A stretch of 64,000 nucleotides of DNA, taken from positions 1-64,000 of the forward strand of contig NZ_JAATEO010000010.1 in NCBI RefSeq assembly GCF_012034245.1, read 5' to 3'. Below the pieces are notes generated by a model. That model was given only the letters and a program-made list of their open reading frames with translations. It was not told the DNA's origin and searched no databases. Both the position numbers and the translations under genes were made by a program. Source of the DNA: Micromonospora thermarum. GTDB lineage: Bacteria > Actinomycetota > Actinomycetes > Mycobacteriales > Micromonosporaceae. Positions 26,994-35,492 of this stretch are shown piece after piece; positions within the stretch are counted from its first letter, which is position 1, and each line of letters opens with the position of its first letter.

Positions 26994-27821
26994 ATGACCG
27001 CGCCAACGATCAGCGAACACGCGACGAAGGCCGTACCGAGCTCCACCGAGAAGCTCGACCCCCGGGCGCTCACCGACAGCGCCGCCGACCTGCTCAACGC
27101 GATGGCCGCGCTGCCGGCCAACCACCCGTCCCGCGCCGGCCTGCGCGACAAGGCGATCGAGGCCTGGCTGCCGCTCGCCAACCACCTCGCGCACCGCTAC
27201 AGCGGTCGCGGCGAGCCGACCGACGACCTGGCCCAGACCGCCGCCGTCGGGCTCATCAAGGCCATCGACAAGTTCGACCCGTCGCGCGGTGTCGACTTCG
27301 CGGGGTACGCGATCCCCACCATCATCGGTGAGCTCAAGCGGCACTTCCGCGACCGCACGTGGGACATCCGGGTGCCCCGCCGCCTCCAGGAGCTGCGGCT
27401 CGCCATCTCCGACGCCAACAGCACCCTGCTCCAGAGCCTCGGCCGCTCGCCGACGGTCGCCGACATCGCCGCCCACCTCAACATCACCGAGGAAGAGGTC
27501 CTGGAGGGCCTGGAGGGCGCCCGCGCCTACAACGCGGTGTCGCTGTCCACACCGACCGGCGACGGCGACCGGGCCACCGAGCTGGGCGACCTGCTCGGCG
27601 GCGAGGACGGCGAGTTCGAGCTGGCGGAGCTGCGGGTCGCGCTCGGCCCGGCGCTGGCCACCCTCGACGAGCGCGAGCAGAAGATCCTCACCCTGCGCTT
27701 CTACGGCAACCTGACCCAGTCGCAGATCGCCGAGCAGATCGGCGTCTCCCAGATGCACGTGTCCCGGCTGCTGGCCCGGGCGCTGACCAAGCTGCGTGGG
27801 CAGCTGGACGGCACGTACTGA
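26994..27821 (+). CDS. SigB/SigF-type RNA polymerase sigma factor
   Basis: A 275-residue group 3 sigma-70 factor. Region 2 includes DDLAQTAAVGLIKAIDKFDP and the -10-binding stretch GVDFAGYAIPTIIGELKRHF; region 3 is around IRVPRRLQELRLAISDANST; region 4 ends with the helix-turn-helix LTQSQIAEQIGVSQMHVSRL, which reads the -35 box. Length and motifs match the SigB/SigF/SigG group that drives general stress and developmental genes, recognising GTTT-N15-GGGTAT-like promoters. GGGAGG precedes ATG 26994. No anti-sigma gene is adjacent. Two hairpins follow. Confidence 0.92.
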   Translation: MTAPTISEHATKAVPSSTEKLDPRALTDSAADLLNAMAALPANHPSRAGLRDKAIEAWLPLANHLAHRYSGRGEPTDDLAQTAAVGLIKAIDKFDPSRGVDFAGYAIPTIIGELKRHFRDRTWDIRVPRRLQELRLAISDANSTLLQSLGRSPTVADIAAHLNITEEEVLEGLEGARAYNAVSLSTPTGDGDRATELGDLLGGEDGEFELAELRVALGPALATLDEREQKILTLRFYGNLTQSQIAEQIGVSQMHVSRLLARALTKLRGQLDGTY

Positions 27822-27833
27822 GTCAGCGGCGAG

Positions 27834-27867
27834 GACGGTGGCCGGGTCGGCGGGCCCGGCCACCGTC
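27834..27867 (+). terminator. hairpin terminator of the sigma factor gene
   Basis: A perfect 13-bp stem (27834-27846 and 27855-27867) with an 8-nt loop, 12 bp after the sigma factor stop. Confidence 0.75.
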
Positions 27868-27894
27868 GTGTCCGGGCCCGCCGGAGCGGGTGTC

Positions 27895-27929
27895 CGGACG
27901 GGCCCCTTCCTGGCGAAGGGGCCCGTCCG
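27895..27929. terminator. GGGGCCC-type hairpin, bidirectional terminator
   Basis: A perfect 15-bp stem (27895-27909 and 27915-27929) ending 1 bp before the stop of the convergent acetyltransferase. Its core GGGCCCCTTC/GAAGGGGCCC is shared with the hairpin at 51013-51068. Confidence 0.8.
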
Positions 27930-27930
27930 C

Positions 27931-28521
27931 TCACCTCAGCGGCTCGCGCCACATGGGCCAGAACGGGGTGCCGTCGGGCAGCCGGAACGGCTCGCGGACC
28001 CGGTAGCCGTGCCGGGTGTACAGCTCGACAGCGATCTCGCTCGCCGCCTCCAGGTAACCCGGGACCCCGTTGGCGTCCAGCCATGCATGGTGGTGCCGCA
28101 GCAGGGTGCTGCCCACCCCCCGGCCCTGGCGGTCGGGCCGTACGGCCAGGAACGCCAGATGATGGTGGTCCGGGTGGGGGTGGTTCGCGGCGAACAACTC
28201 GTCGAGGTGGGCGAAGCGCCCGGTCCACTCGCCGCACGCCGCGGCCAGCCGGGCGTCGTAGTCCTCCGGCGGCGGCGCCGGATCCCCCACCGACGGGAAC
28301 CAGACGGCGACGCCGTCCCGGTCGGCGGTGCCGAACACCAGGCCGTGCCGCATCGCGTGGTCGACCAGGATCTCGAACTGCCCGGCGAGGACCATCTCCC
28401 GCTTGCTCTCGTCGGGCACCAACCAGCGCGGCGCGTCGAGCACCAGGAACGCCTCCGCGATCCGCTCGGCGACCAGCCGGGTCTCCGCCGGGCCCAGGCG
28501 CTCGACCGGAGTGGCACTCAT
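27931..28521 (-). CDS. GNAT family N-acetyltransferase
   Basis: A 196-residue GNAT enzyme. The acetyl-CoA-binding motif A is LAFLAVRPDRQGRGVGSTLL at about residue 125-144, and motif B follows with YLEAASEIAVELYTRHGYRV. The N-terminal half is longer than in minimal GNATs. The acceptor is unknown. Its start overlaps the stop of the APC permease (ATGA, 28518-28521), so it is translationally coupled to the transporter and may modify the transported amine or amino acid; this is inference. Confidence 0.88.
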   Translation of the reverse strand: MSATPVERLGPAETRLVAERIAEAFLVLDAPRWLVPDESKREMVLAGQFEILVDHAMRHGLVFGTADRDGVAVWFPSVGDPAPPPEDYDARLAAACGEWTGRFAHLDELFAANHPHPDHHHLAFLAVRPDRQGRGVGSTLLRHHHAWLDANGVPGYLEAASEIAVELYTRHGYRVREPFRLPDGTPFWPMWREPLR

Positions 28522-30035
28522 CGCGCGGCCTCGGCCCGCTCGGGCGTCCCCGGGATTCCGGGCAGAACCGTCGCCGCGCTCTCCGCGCCGAGGCCGATCC
28601 GGGCGTACGTGTCGGGCCGGCCCGCGCGCAGCACCAGCGCCCACACCACGCCGATCAGCGCGGCGACCACGTACGCGATCGGGACGCCCCAGCGGAGGGC
28701 GTGGTCCGGCGTGACACCGAGCAGGTCGGCGAAGTTGACGACCGCGAGGGTGACGACGCCGGCCAGCGCCAGCGCGGCGAGCCCCGGCGCGACCGCCCGC
28801 CGCCACAGCGTCTCGTCCCCACCGCCGCGGGCGAAGTAGGCGATCACCGCGACCGAGGTGGCGGCGATCAGCAGCAGCACGCCGAAGCCGCCGCTGGTGC
28901 CGCCCCAGTAGAAGAGCTGCACGACGGGATCCCACCCGTTGACCGCGTACAGCAGGATGACGCCGATGCCGAGGACGCTCTGCGCGACGGACGCCGCCCG
29001 GGGCGCCCCGGTCCGCGGCGACGTCCGCCCGAAGACCGCCGGCAGCACCCGCTCCCGGCCGAGGGCGAAGGTGTAGCGGGCCGTCGTGTTGTGGAACGAG
29101 ATCATCGCGGCCAGCACCGAGGTCAGGAACAGCACCTGGCCGATGGTGACGACGGTGTCGCCGAGGTGCTCCCCGGCCAGGTTGAAGATCAGCGCCACGC
29201 TCTGCTCGCCGGCCTGCTCGGCGATACGGTCCGGTCCGACCGCGACGGTCATGCTCCAGGACGAGAGCGCGTAGACGACGGCGATGATCGCGATGGACAG
29301 GTAGGTCGCCAGCGGCACGGTGCGCCGCGGGTCCTTGCTCTCCTCGCTGAAGACCACGGCGGACTCGAAGCCGACGAAGCCGAGGATCGCCAGCACCAGC
29401 ACCGCGCCCACGCCGGGGACGAGGAGGTTGTCCGGGGCGAGCGCGGCGAAGCTGACCTGGCCGCCGGCGGGGTTGCCGAGCTGGCCGAGGTCGAACACGA
29501 GGATCACCGCGATCTCGGCGACCAGCAAGGCGGCGAGGACCAGGCCGTTGATGTCGACCCGCAGCAGGCCCAGGACCGCGACGATCGCCCAGGCGACCAG
29601 CGCCACCAGCCACCACGCCGCGGTGACGCCGAAGAGCCGGTCCAGCACCGGCTCCGCGGCCGCGCCGATGGCGCCGTACAGACCGACCTGGAGGGCGTTG
29701 TACGCGATCAGCGCCACCCAGGCGGCGCCGACGCCGGCCGGCCGGCCCAGGCCCCGGGACACGTACGCGTAGAACGCACCGGCGTTGGCGAGCCGGCGCG
29801 CCATCGCCACGTACCCGACCGAGAAGAGGGCCAGAACGGCGGCCACCGCGAGGAACGCCAGCGGGATGCCGAGGACGCCGATGACGCCGTATCCGGTGGT
29901 CACCACGCCGGCCACGACCGTCAGCGGCGCGGCGGCGGACAGGACGAAGAAGATCACCGACGGTACGCCGAGCCGGCCGCGGGCCAGCGCCTCGGAGACA
30001 TTGCTCGGTCGTTCGATCGTTGCTGTGGAGGACAT
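28518..30035 (-). CDS. APC family amino acid permease
   Basis: A 505-residue integral membrane protein with at least 12 hydrophobic segments. The first helix region VPSVIFFVLSAAAPLTVVAG matches the unwound TM1 of the amino acid-polyamine-organocation superfamily, and ANAGAFYAYVSRGLGRPAGV the next conserved segment. It imports or exchanges amino acids or amines across the cytoplasmic membrane. It forms a two-gene unit with the overlapping GNAT gene. The specific substrate cannot be read from the sequence. Confidence 0.9.
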   Translation of the reverse strand: MSSTATIERPSNVSEALARGRLGVPSVIFFVLSAAAPLTVVAGVVTTGYGVIGVLGIPLAFLAVAAVLALFSVGYVAMARRLANAGAFYAYVSRGLGRPAGVGAAWVALIAYNALQVGLYGAIGAAAEPVLDRLFGVTAAWWLVALVAWAIVAVLGLLRVDINGLVLAALLVAEIAVILVFDLGQLGNPAGGQVSFAALAPDNLLVPGVGAVLVLAILGFVGFESAVVFSEESKDPRRTVPLATYLSIAIIAVVYALSSWSMTVAVGPDRIAEQAGEQSVALIFNLAGEHLGDTVVTIGQVLFLTSVLAAMISFHNTTARYTFALGRERVLPAVFGRTSPRTGAPRAASVAQSVLGIGVILLYAVNGWDPVVQLFYWGGTSGGFGVLLLIAATSVAVIAYFARGGGDETLWRRAVAPGLAALALAGVVTLAVVNFADLLGVTPDHALRWGVPIAYVVAALIGVVWALVLRAGRPDTYARIGLGAESAATVLPGIPGTPERAEAAR

Positions 30036-30075
30036 GCGCGGCTCCCGGTTCGAGGGGGATGAGGGGTGTGCCGGG

Positions 30076-30705
30076 TCAGGGGACGCCGCGCAGCACCGCG
30101 GCCCCGACCGCCGCCTCGGTGTGCGCGACCAGCTCCTTCAGCGGTGGTGGGAGGGCGGCCACGAGCGCGGCGAGCCGGTGGTGCGCCCGAGGGCCGGCGC
30201 TCCACAGCACCTCGCGGCTCAGGCCGGCCGCGGTGACGAGGCCGAGCAGCAGCGCGTCGGCGAGGGTCGGCGGGGGCTCCGACCGCTCCAGCAGCACCCG
30301 TAGCCGGGTCGCCGGCCAGGCCGCCGTGTTGGGGTCGAGCGGGACGTACGAGACGCTGGTGCGTAGCAGCCGCCGGCTCTCCTGGCGGCGCAGCACGCCC
30401 GCCCGCGCCAGCCGCTCCCCCACCGAGGTCGTGGCGTTCTGGGCGAGGAAGGCGAGCCAGGTGCGGACGGACTGGTGCTGGGACTCCCCGACGAGCTGGT
30501 CGAGGACGGTGTGGGCGAGCGCGTCCGCCGGCGGGCGCCGGTTGACGATGGCGATGAGACCGGCGGAGACGGTGAGGTGTCCGTAGAGGACGAGTTCGCC
30601 GAGCAGACCGCCGGCGAGCCCGAGGCCGGTGGCGGTCGGATGCAGCTTCGCCTTGCCCCGGATGTCGTTGTGGGCGATCAGGAAGAACTCGTCGGCGATG
30701 AGCAA
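30076..30705 (-). CDS. GPP34 (GOLPH3-like) family phosphoprotein
   Basis: A 209-residue, mainly helical protein of the GOLPH3/VPS74 (GPP34) family, recognisable by LLIADEFFLIAHNDIRGKAK at the N-terminus, then GGLLGELVLYGHLTVSAGLI. Eukaryotic members bind phosphoinositides and glycosyltransferases; the many actinobacterial copies are uncharacterised. No ATG fits. A TTG at 30705 is chosen because GGGAGGA stands about 6 bp upstream on the minus strand; an in-frame GTG 15 bp upstream lacks a ribosome binding site. It is divergent from the XRE/DUF397 regulator pair. Confidence 0.85.
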   Translation of the reverse strand: MLIADEFFLIAHNDIRGKAKLHPTATGLGLAGGLLGELVLYGHLTVSAGLIAIVNRRPPADALAHTVLDQLVGESQHQSVRTWLAFLAQNATTSVGERLARAGVLRRQESRRLLRTSVSYVPLDPNTAAWPATRLRVLLERSEPPPTLADALLLGLVTAAGLSREVLWSAGPRAHHRLAALVAALPPPLKELVAHTEAAVGAAVLRGVP

Positions 30706-30773
30706 CCGGTCCTCCCGCACGCATCGTCCACAGTGATCGCAACCGGGCAAGGATGCACCCGGCGGATGTGCAA

Positions 30774-30799
30774 TGCAACTCCCGGTTTCGCCGGTTGCA
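30774..30799. promoter_or_regulatory. inverted repeat in the GPP34/XRE divergent region
   Basis: TGCAAC (30774-30779) and GTTGCA (30794-30799) form a 6-bp inverted repeat with a 14-bp spacer, midway between two divergent starts. It is a plausible operator for the XRE regulator; there is no direct evidence. Confidence 0.35.
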
Positions 30800-30846
30800 C
30801 TCCGTATGCGCGCGACCTGCGGATCTTGCCGTGACAGACTCGGAGG

Positions 30847-31689
30847 GTGACCGCGAGCCCGACCGTCCGCCGCCGCCGTATCGCCCGGGAACTCCGCCAG
30901 CTCCGCGAGCGGGCAGGGATGACCTTGGATGTCGCCGCGCGGCAGCTGGACATGTCCAAGAGCAACCTGTCCCGCATCGAGAACGCCCAGATCGGCATCA
31001 AGCCGCGCGACGTGCGCGCCGCCCTGGCCCTGTACCAGGTGACCGGCGCGGACGCGGAGGCACTGATCGAAATCGCCCGCGGCGCCCAGCAGCGCGGCTG
31101 GTGGCAGAACTACAGCGACGTGCTGCCGGAGTGGTTCGAGTTCTACGTCGGACTGGAGGCGGAGGCGGCGACGCTGCGCACGTACGAGGCCGAGGCGGTG
31201 CCCGGCCTGCTCCAGACCGAGGCGTACGCGCGGGAGGTCTTCCGGCGCACCGCCGGCGAGGAGGGCCTCGAACGGAAGGTCGCCGCGCGCCTGCGCCGGC
31301 AGGAGGTGCTGCACCGCGACGACCCGGTGGAACTCTCGGTGGTGCTCAACGAGGCGGTGCTCTGCCGCCCGGTCGGCGGCCACGCCGTGATGGCCGACCA
31401 GTTGGCGCACATCGCGAAGGTGGCTCAACTACCAAACGTAACTGTCCAGGTACTACCGTTCTCCGCCGGCGGGCACCCCGCGATGAGCGCGCCGTACGTC
31501 GTCCTCACCTTCGCCGACGCCGCCGACGCCGCCGTCGTCTACCTGGAAAATCTCACGACAGGCCTGGCTCTCGAGGAGGCCGGGCACGTCGCCGGGTATA
31601 GCCTGGTGCACGAGGAGCTGCGCCGGTTGGCGCTTCGTCCGGAGGCGTCACACGCACGCCTCACGGAGGCTTCCCGTAACTTTGCGTGA
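30847..31689 (+). CDS. XRE-family helix-turn-helix regulator with DUF5753
   Basis: A 280-residue regulator. Residues ~8-60 are an XRE helix-turn-helix (ARELRQLRERAGMTLDVAAR, with recognition helix SKSNLSRIENAQIGI). The rest is the DUF5753 effector domain, with EAEAATLRTYEAEAVPGLLQ, then TEAYAREVF and a C-terminal HEELRRLALRPEAS block. Such proteins, together with DUF397 partners, form the WhiJ-like families linked to actinomycete development and specialised metabolism. GTG 30847 immediately follows GGAGGG, an unusually short spacing, so the message may be leaderless. The DUF397 gene lies 40 bp downstream. Confidence 0.9.
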   Translation: MTASPTVRRRRIARELRQLRERAGMTLDVAARQLDMSKSNLSRIENAQIGIKPRDVRAALALYQVTGADAEALIEIARGAQQRGWWQNYSDVLPEWFEFYVGLEAEAATLRTYEAEAVPGLLQTEAYAREVFRRTAGEEGLERKVAARLRRQEVLHRDDPVELSVVLNEAVLCRPVGGHAVMADQLAHIAKVAQLPNVTVQVLPFSAGGHPAMSAPYVVLTFADAADAAVVYLENLTTGLALEEAGHVAGYSLVHEELRRLALRPEASHARLTEASRNFA

Positions 31690-31729
31690 CCGCCGGCGCG
31701 GCACGCCGACACAGACGAGAGGTACCGCG

Positions 31730-31924
31730 ATGACCGCGCTCGACGGGGCGAAGTGGCGCATCAGCAGCCGCAGTGTGGGCAACGGCAACTGCGTCGAGGT
31801 GGCCACGGTGGACGGTCGGATCGCGGTCCGGGACAGCAAGGACCGGCGGGGGCCGGTGCTGGCGTTCCCGCCGTCGGCCTGGCGGGCCTTCGTGTCCGGG
31901 GTCGACGGGGTACGCGCCGGCTGA
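31730..31924 (+). CDS. DUF397 domain-containing protein
   Basis: A 64-residue protein that is one DUF397 domain: WRISSRSVGNGNCVEVA, then VRDSKDRRGPVLAFPPSAWR and FVSGV. These small proteins are nearly always encoded beside XRE/DUF5753 regulators and are thought to modulate them, in a partner relation sometimes compared to antitoxin-toxin pairs. Located 40 bp after the regulator in the same direction, probably in one transcript. Confidence 0.9.
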   Translation: MTALDGAKWRISSRSVGNGNCVEVATVDGRIAVRDSKDRRGPVLAFPPSAWRAFVSGVDGVRAG

Positions 31925-31991
31925 CGCCCGTCGGGCCGGTGCCGACGTCCCGCCCGGACGTCGACCGGCGCCTCGGGTGCGAGACTGTCCC

Positions 31992-34550
31992 GTGCTCTCC
32001 GACGTCCCGCTCGACCTGCCGGTCCGCCCGGCGCTGCCGGCGCTCGTCGCGGCACTGCGCTCCACCGGCACCGGCGTGCTGGTGGCGCCGCCCGGCACCG
32101 GCAAGACGACCCTGGTGCCGCTCGCCGTGGCCGACGAGGTGTCCGGCCGGGTGCTGGTGGCGCAGCCGCGCCGGGTCGCGGCCCGCGCCGCCGCGAACCG
32201 GATGGCCACACTGCTCGGCGAGCGGGTGGGCGAGCGGATCGGGTACGCCGTCCGCGGCGAGCGCCGGACCGGCCCGCGTACGCGGGTCGAGGTGGTCACC
32301 ACCGGGCTGCTGGTCCGCCGGCTGCACCGCGACCCGGAGCTGGCCGGCACCGGCGCCGTGCTGCTCGACGAGATCCACGAGCGCCAGCTCGACGCCGACC
32401 TGGCGCTCGCCTTCGCGGTGGAGGCCCGGGCCGCGCTCCGCCCCGACCTGTGGCTGCTCGGCATGTCGGCGACGCCCGACACGGACCGGGTGGCCGCGCT
32501 GCTCGGCGGCGACGCGCCCGCGCCCGTGGTGCGGGCGTCCTCCGCCCTGCACCCGGTGACCCGGATCTGGGCGCCGCCGCCCCGCCCGGTCGCCCCGCCC
32601 GGCGCCGGCCGGGTCGACCCGGCACTGCTCGACCACGTCGCGGCCACGGTCCGCCGCGCGCTGCGCGAGCGCGACGGCGACGTGCTGGTCTTCCTGCCCG
32701 GGGTGGGCGAGATCGCCGCCGTGGCGGGCCGCCTCGCCGACCTGCGTACCGAGGTGGAGGTCCGTTCGCTGCACGGCCGGCAGCGGGCGGCCGACCAGGA
32801 CGCCGCACTGCGCCCGTCACCGGGGCGGCGGGTGGTGCTGGCGACCGCGGTGGCCGAGAGCAGCCTGACCGTTCCGGGCGTACGGGTGGTGGTCGACGCC
32901 GGGCTGGCCCGGGTCGCCCGGACGGACCTGGCCCGGGGGCTGGGGGCGCTGGTCACCGTGCCGGTGTCCCGGGCCGCCGCCACGCAGCGTGCCGGGCGGG
33001 CCGGCCGGGAGGCGCCCGGTCACGTCTACCGCTGCTGGTCGGCCGCGACGCACGAACGGCTGGCGGCGCAGCCGGAGCCGGAGATCGCGACGGCCGACCT
33101 GACCGGGTTCGCGCTCGACCTCGCCGCCTGGGGCGCGCCGGACGGCCGCGGGCTCGCGCTGCCCGATCCCCCGCCGCCGGCCGCCCTCACCGTGGCCCGG
33201 GACACCCTCACCACGCTCGGCGCGCTCGACCGGGACGGCCGGATCACCGACCGGGGCCGGACGATCGCCACGACCGGCGCCCACCCCCGGTTGGCCCGCG
33301 CCCTGCTCGACGGTGCGGCCCGGGTGGGCGCGGACCGGGCGGCCGAGATCGTCGCGCTGCTCGCCGAGGAGACCGTGGCCGGTCCCGGCGACGACCTGAC
33401 CGCCGCGTGGCGCCGGCTCCGCGGGGGCGCCGACGCCGCCGCCTCGGCGCGCTGGCGAGCGGAGGTACGCCGCCTGCGCGCCGCCCTGCCGGCAACCGTC
33501 CAGCCGGGCCCCGGTTCGACCGCCGGAATGGACGCCGCCTCCGGCACCGACGCCGCCTGTGGCGGCCTGCCCGACGACCTGGCGGCCGGGCTGGTGGTCG
33601 GTCTCGCGTACCCGGAGCGGCTGGCCCGGGCGCGGCGGCCGGGCGGTTCGGCGTACCTGATGACCGGCGGGACCGCCGCGGAGCTGGCGCCCGGGTCGGC
33701 GCTGGCGGGCTCGGCGTGGCTGGCGGTCGCGGTGGCCGACCGCTCCCCCGGCGCGCCGTCCGCGCGGATCCGGCTGGCCGCCCCGGTGGACGAGGCGACC
33801 GCCCGGGAGGCGGGCGGACCGGTGCTGGCCACCGCGCGGGAGGTGGCCTGGTCCGGGACGGACGTGGTGGCCCGCGAGGTGGTCCGGCTGGGTGCGCTCG
33901 ACCTGGTCGAGCGTCCGCTGGCCCGCCCCGACCCGCAGGAGGTGGCCGCCGCCCTGCTGGACGGGCTACGCCGCACCGGACTGGACCTGCTGACCTGGAC
34001 GCCGGCGGCACGGGCCCTGCGGGAGCGGCTGGCGTTCTGCCGCGCCGCGCTCGGGGACGAGTGGCCCGACGTGGACGACGGGGCGCTGCTCGGCGCCGCG
34101 CCGGTCTGGCTCGGGCCGGAGCTGGCCACCGCCCGCCGCCGGGCGGACCTGGCCCGGGTCGACGTCGCCGCCGCGCTGCGCCGGCTGCTTCCGTGGGCGC
34201 TCGCCGGCCGTCTCGACGAGCTGGCACCCGAGCGGATCACCGTGCCGAGCGGCTCGCGGATCCGGGTCGACTACACCGACCCGGCGGCGCCGGTGCTGGC
34301 GGTGAAGCTCCAGGAGACGTTCGGCTGGCGGCAGGCGCCCCGGATCGCCGACGGGCGCGTGCCGGTGCTGCTGCACCTGCTCTCCCCCGCCGGGCGGCCG
34401 GTCGCGGTCACCGGCGACCTGGCGTCCTTCTGGCGGTCCGGCTATCCGCAGGTGCGGGCCGAGCTGCGGGGCCGCTACCCGCGCCACCCGTGGCCCGACG
34501 ACCCGACGGCCGCCGAGCCGACCCGGCGCACGACCCCGCGCCGCCGCTGA
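31992..34550 (+). CDS. hrpB: ATP-dependent helicase HrpB
   Basis: An 852-residue DEAH-box helicase. Motif I is APPGTGKTTLVP near residue 31, motif II DEIHER, motif III SATPD, and motif VI QRAGRAGREAPG. The helicase-associated domains and the C-terminal HrpB domain (ITVPSGSRIRVDYTD, then LQETFGWRQAPRI) are complete. It is an RNA-type helicase whose bacterial role is not settled. GTG 31992 gives the usual short N-terminus. The start of hrpA lies at the right edge of the window. It ends 4 bp before the convergent PP2C gene. Confidence 0.92.
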   Translation: MLSDVPLDLPVRPALPALVAALRSTGTGVLVAPPGTGKTTLVPLAVADEVSGRVLVAQPRRVAARAAANRMATLLGERVGERIGYAVRGERRTGPRTRVEVVTTGLLVRRLHRDPELAGTGAVLLDEIHERQLDADLALAFAVEARAALRPDLWLLGMSATPDTDRVAALLGGDAPAPVVRASSALHPVTRIWAPPPRPVAPPGAGRVDPALLDHVAATVRRALRERDGDVLVFLPGVGEIAAVAGRLADLRTEVEVRSLHGRQRAADQDAALRPSPGRRVVLATAVAESSLTVPGVRVVVDAGLARVARTDLARGLGALVTVPVSRAAATQRAGRAGREAPGHVYRCWSAATHERLAAQPEPEIATADLTGFALDLAAWGAPDGRGLALPDPPPPAALTVARDTLTTLGALDRDGRITDRGRTIATTGAHPRLARALLDGAARVGADRAAEIVALLAEETVAGPGDDLTAAWRRLRGGADAAASARWRAEVRRLRAALPATVQPGPGSTAGMDAASGTDAACGGLPDDLAAGLVVGLAYPERLARARRPGGSAYLMTGGTAAELAPGSALAGSAWLAVAVADRSPGAPSARIRLAAPVDEATAREAGGPVLATAREVAWSGTDVVAREVVRLGALDLVERPLARPDPQEVAAALLDGLRRTGLDLLTWTPAARALRERLAFCRAALGDEWPDVDDGALLGAAPVWLGPELATARRRADLARVDVAAALRRLLPWALAGRLDELAPERITVPSGSRIRVDYTDPAAPVLAVKLQETFGWRQAPRIADGRVPVLLHLLSPAGRPVAVTGDLASFWRSGYPQVRAELRGRYPRHPWPDDPTAAEPTRRTTPRRR

Positions 34551-34554
34551 CGCC

Positions 34555-35280
34555 TCACTCCTCCACCACGTCCGCGACGATGACGGTGACGTTGTCCGGG
34601 CCGCCGGCGTGCAGCGCCAGGTCGATCAGCTTGCGGCCGCACTCGGCCCGCTCCGGGTACGCGGCGAGCACCTCGGCGAGGGTGTCGGGCCGGACCACGT
34701 TGGACAGTCCGTCGCTGCACAGCAGCCAGCGGTCCCCGGCCCAGGGCACCATCGTGGCGTACGTCGGGGACACCTCGTCGCCCTGCAACGCCTGCGTGAC
34801 GACCGCCCGCCGGGGGTGGCTGCTCGCCTGGTCCGGGGTGATCACGCCCTGGTCGACGAGCATCTGCACGAACGTGTCGTCCCGGGTGATCTGCTTGAGC
34901 ACGCCGTCCCGGAAGAGGTAGGCCCGCGAGTCGCCGACGTGGGCGAGCGCCAGGCAGCTGCCCGTCCGGGCGAAGAGAAGCGCGGTCAGCGTGGTCCCCA
35001 TGCCCTGCCGCTCCGGATCCTCGCTGACGGCCTGCCGGATCCGGTCGGTGGTCAGCTGGATGCCGCTCTGCAACGCGGCGACCAACGCGTCCTCCGGGGT
35101 CTCCGCGTCCAGCGGGGCGACCGAGTTGATCGCGATGGAGCTGGCCAGGTCACCGGCCGCCATACCGCCCATCCCGTCGGCGACGGCGACGAGCCAGGTG
35201 CCGGCGTAGAGGGCGTCCTGGTTCCCGCTGCGGATCAGCCCACGGTCGCTCGTGCCGAACGAACGCAGCTTCAGGGTCAT
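34555..35280 (-). CDS. PP2C-family protein Ser/Thr phosphatase
   Basis: A 241-residue stand-alone PP2C/PPM phosphatase of the PstP/PrpC type. Metal-binding residues are in GNQD (19-22) and ADGMGG (34-39, Asp35), with further motifs [16 protein letters not shown] and [12 protein letters not shown]. It removes phosphate from Ser/Thr of proteins, opposing Hanks-type kinases; unlike PstP it lacks a membrane anchor, and no kinase or FHA gene is adjacent. It is divergent from the GH9 cellulase promoter region. Confidence 0.9.
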   Translation of the reverse strand: MTLKLRSFGTSDRGLIRSGNQDALYAGTWLVAVADGMGGMAAGDLASSIAINSVAPLDAETPEDALVAALQSGIQLTTDRIRQAVSEDPERQGMGTTLTALLFARTGSCLALAHVGDSRAYLFRDGVLKQITRDDTFVQMLVDQGVITPDQASSHPRRAVVTQALQGDEVSPTYATMVPWAGDRWLLCSDGLSNVVRPDTLAEVLAAYPERAECGRKLIDLALHAGGPDNVTVIVADVVEE

Positions 35281-35393
35281 GGGAGGCAGCCTGCCAGGCC
35301 GAGGGTGCCGTTGTCTCTAGGAGATCGGGACCACAGGCGTGGCGCGTCGAATCTCACTGCCGTCGGCCGGTATGGCTCATCAAGCCGGATCGA

Positions 35394-35449
35394 TTGACAA
35401 GGGTGCCCGGGGACTGGAAACATCGGGCCAGACCTGGGAGCGCTCCCAG
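35394..35449 (+). promoter_or_regulatory. promoter with perfect CebR operator
   Basis: TTGACA (35394-35399) is a consensus -35; a weak AAACAT (35418-35423) lies 18 bp downstream as possible -10. Just behind it CTGGGAGCGCTCCCAG (35434-35449) is a perfect 16-bp palindrome containing the CebR operator TGGGAGCGCTCCCA. A repressor bound there would block initiation or early elongation toward the GH9 cellulase. Confidence 0.75.
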
Positions 35450-35492
35450 CCCATCTCCCACCACCCCACCGTCCCGTCCCGGAGGAAGTCCC

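Noticed and set aside
30847..31924. XRE/DUF397 pair as a classical toxin-antitoxin module.
   Set aside because: Neither protein has a toxin fold that I recognise. Known family members act as regulators, so I call it a regulator pair.
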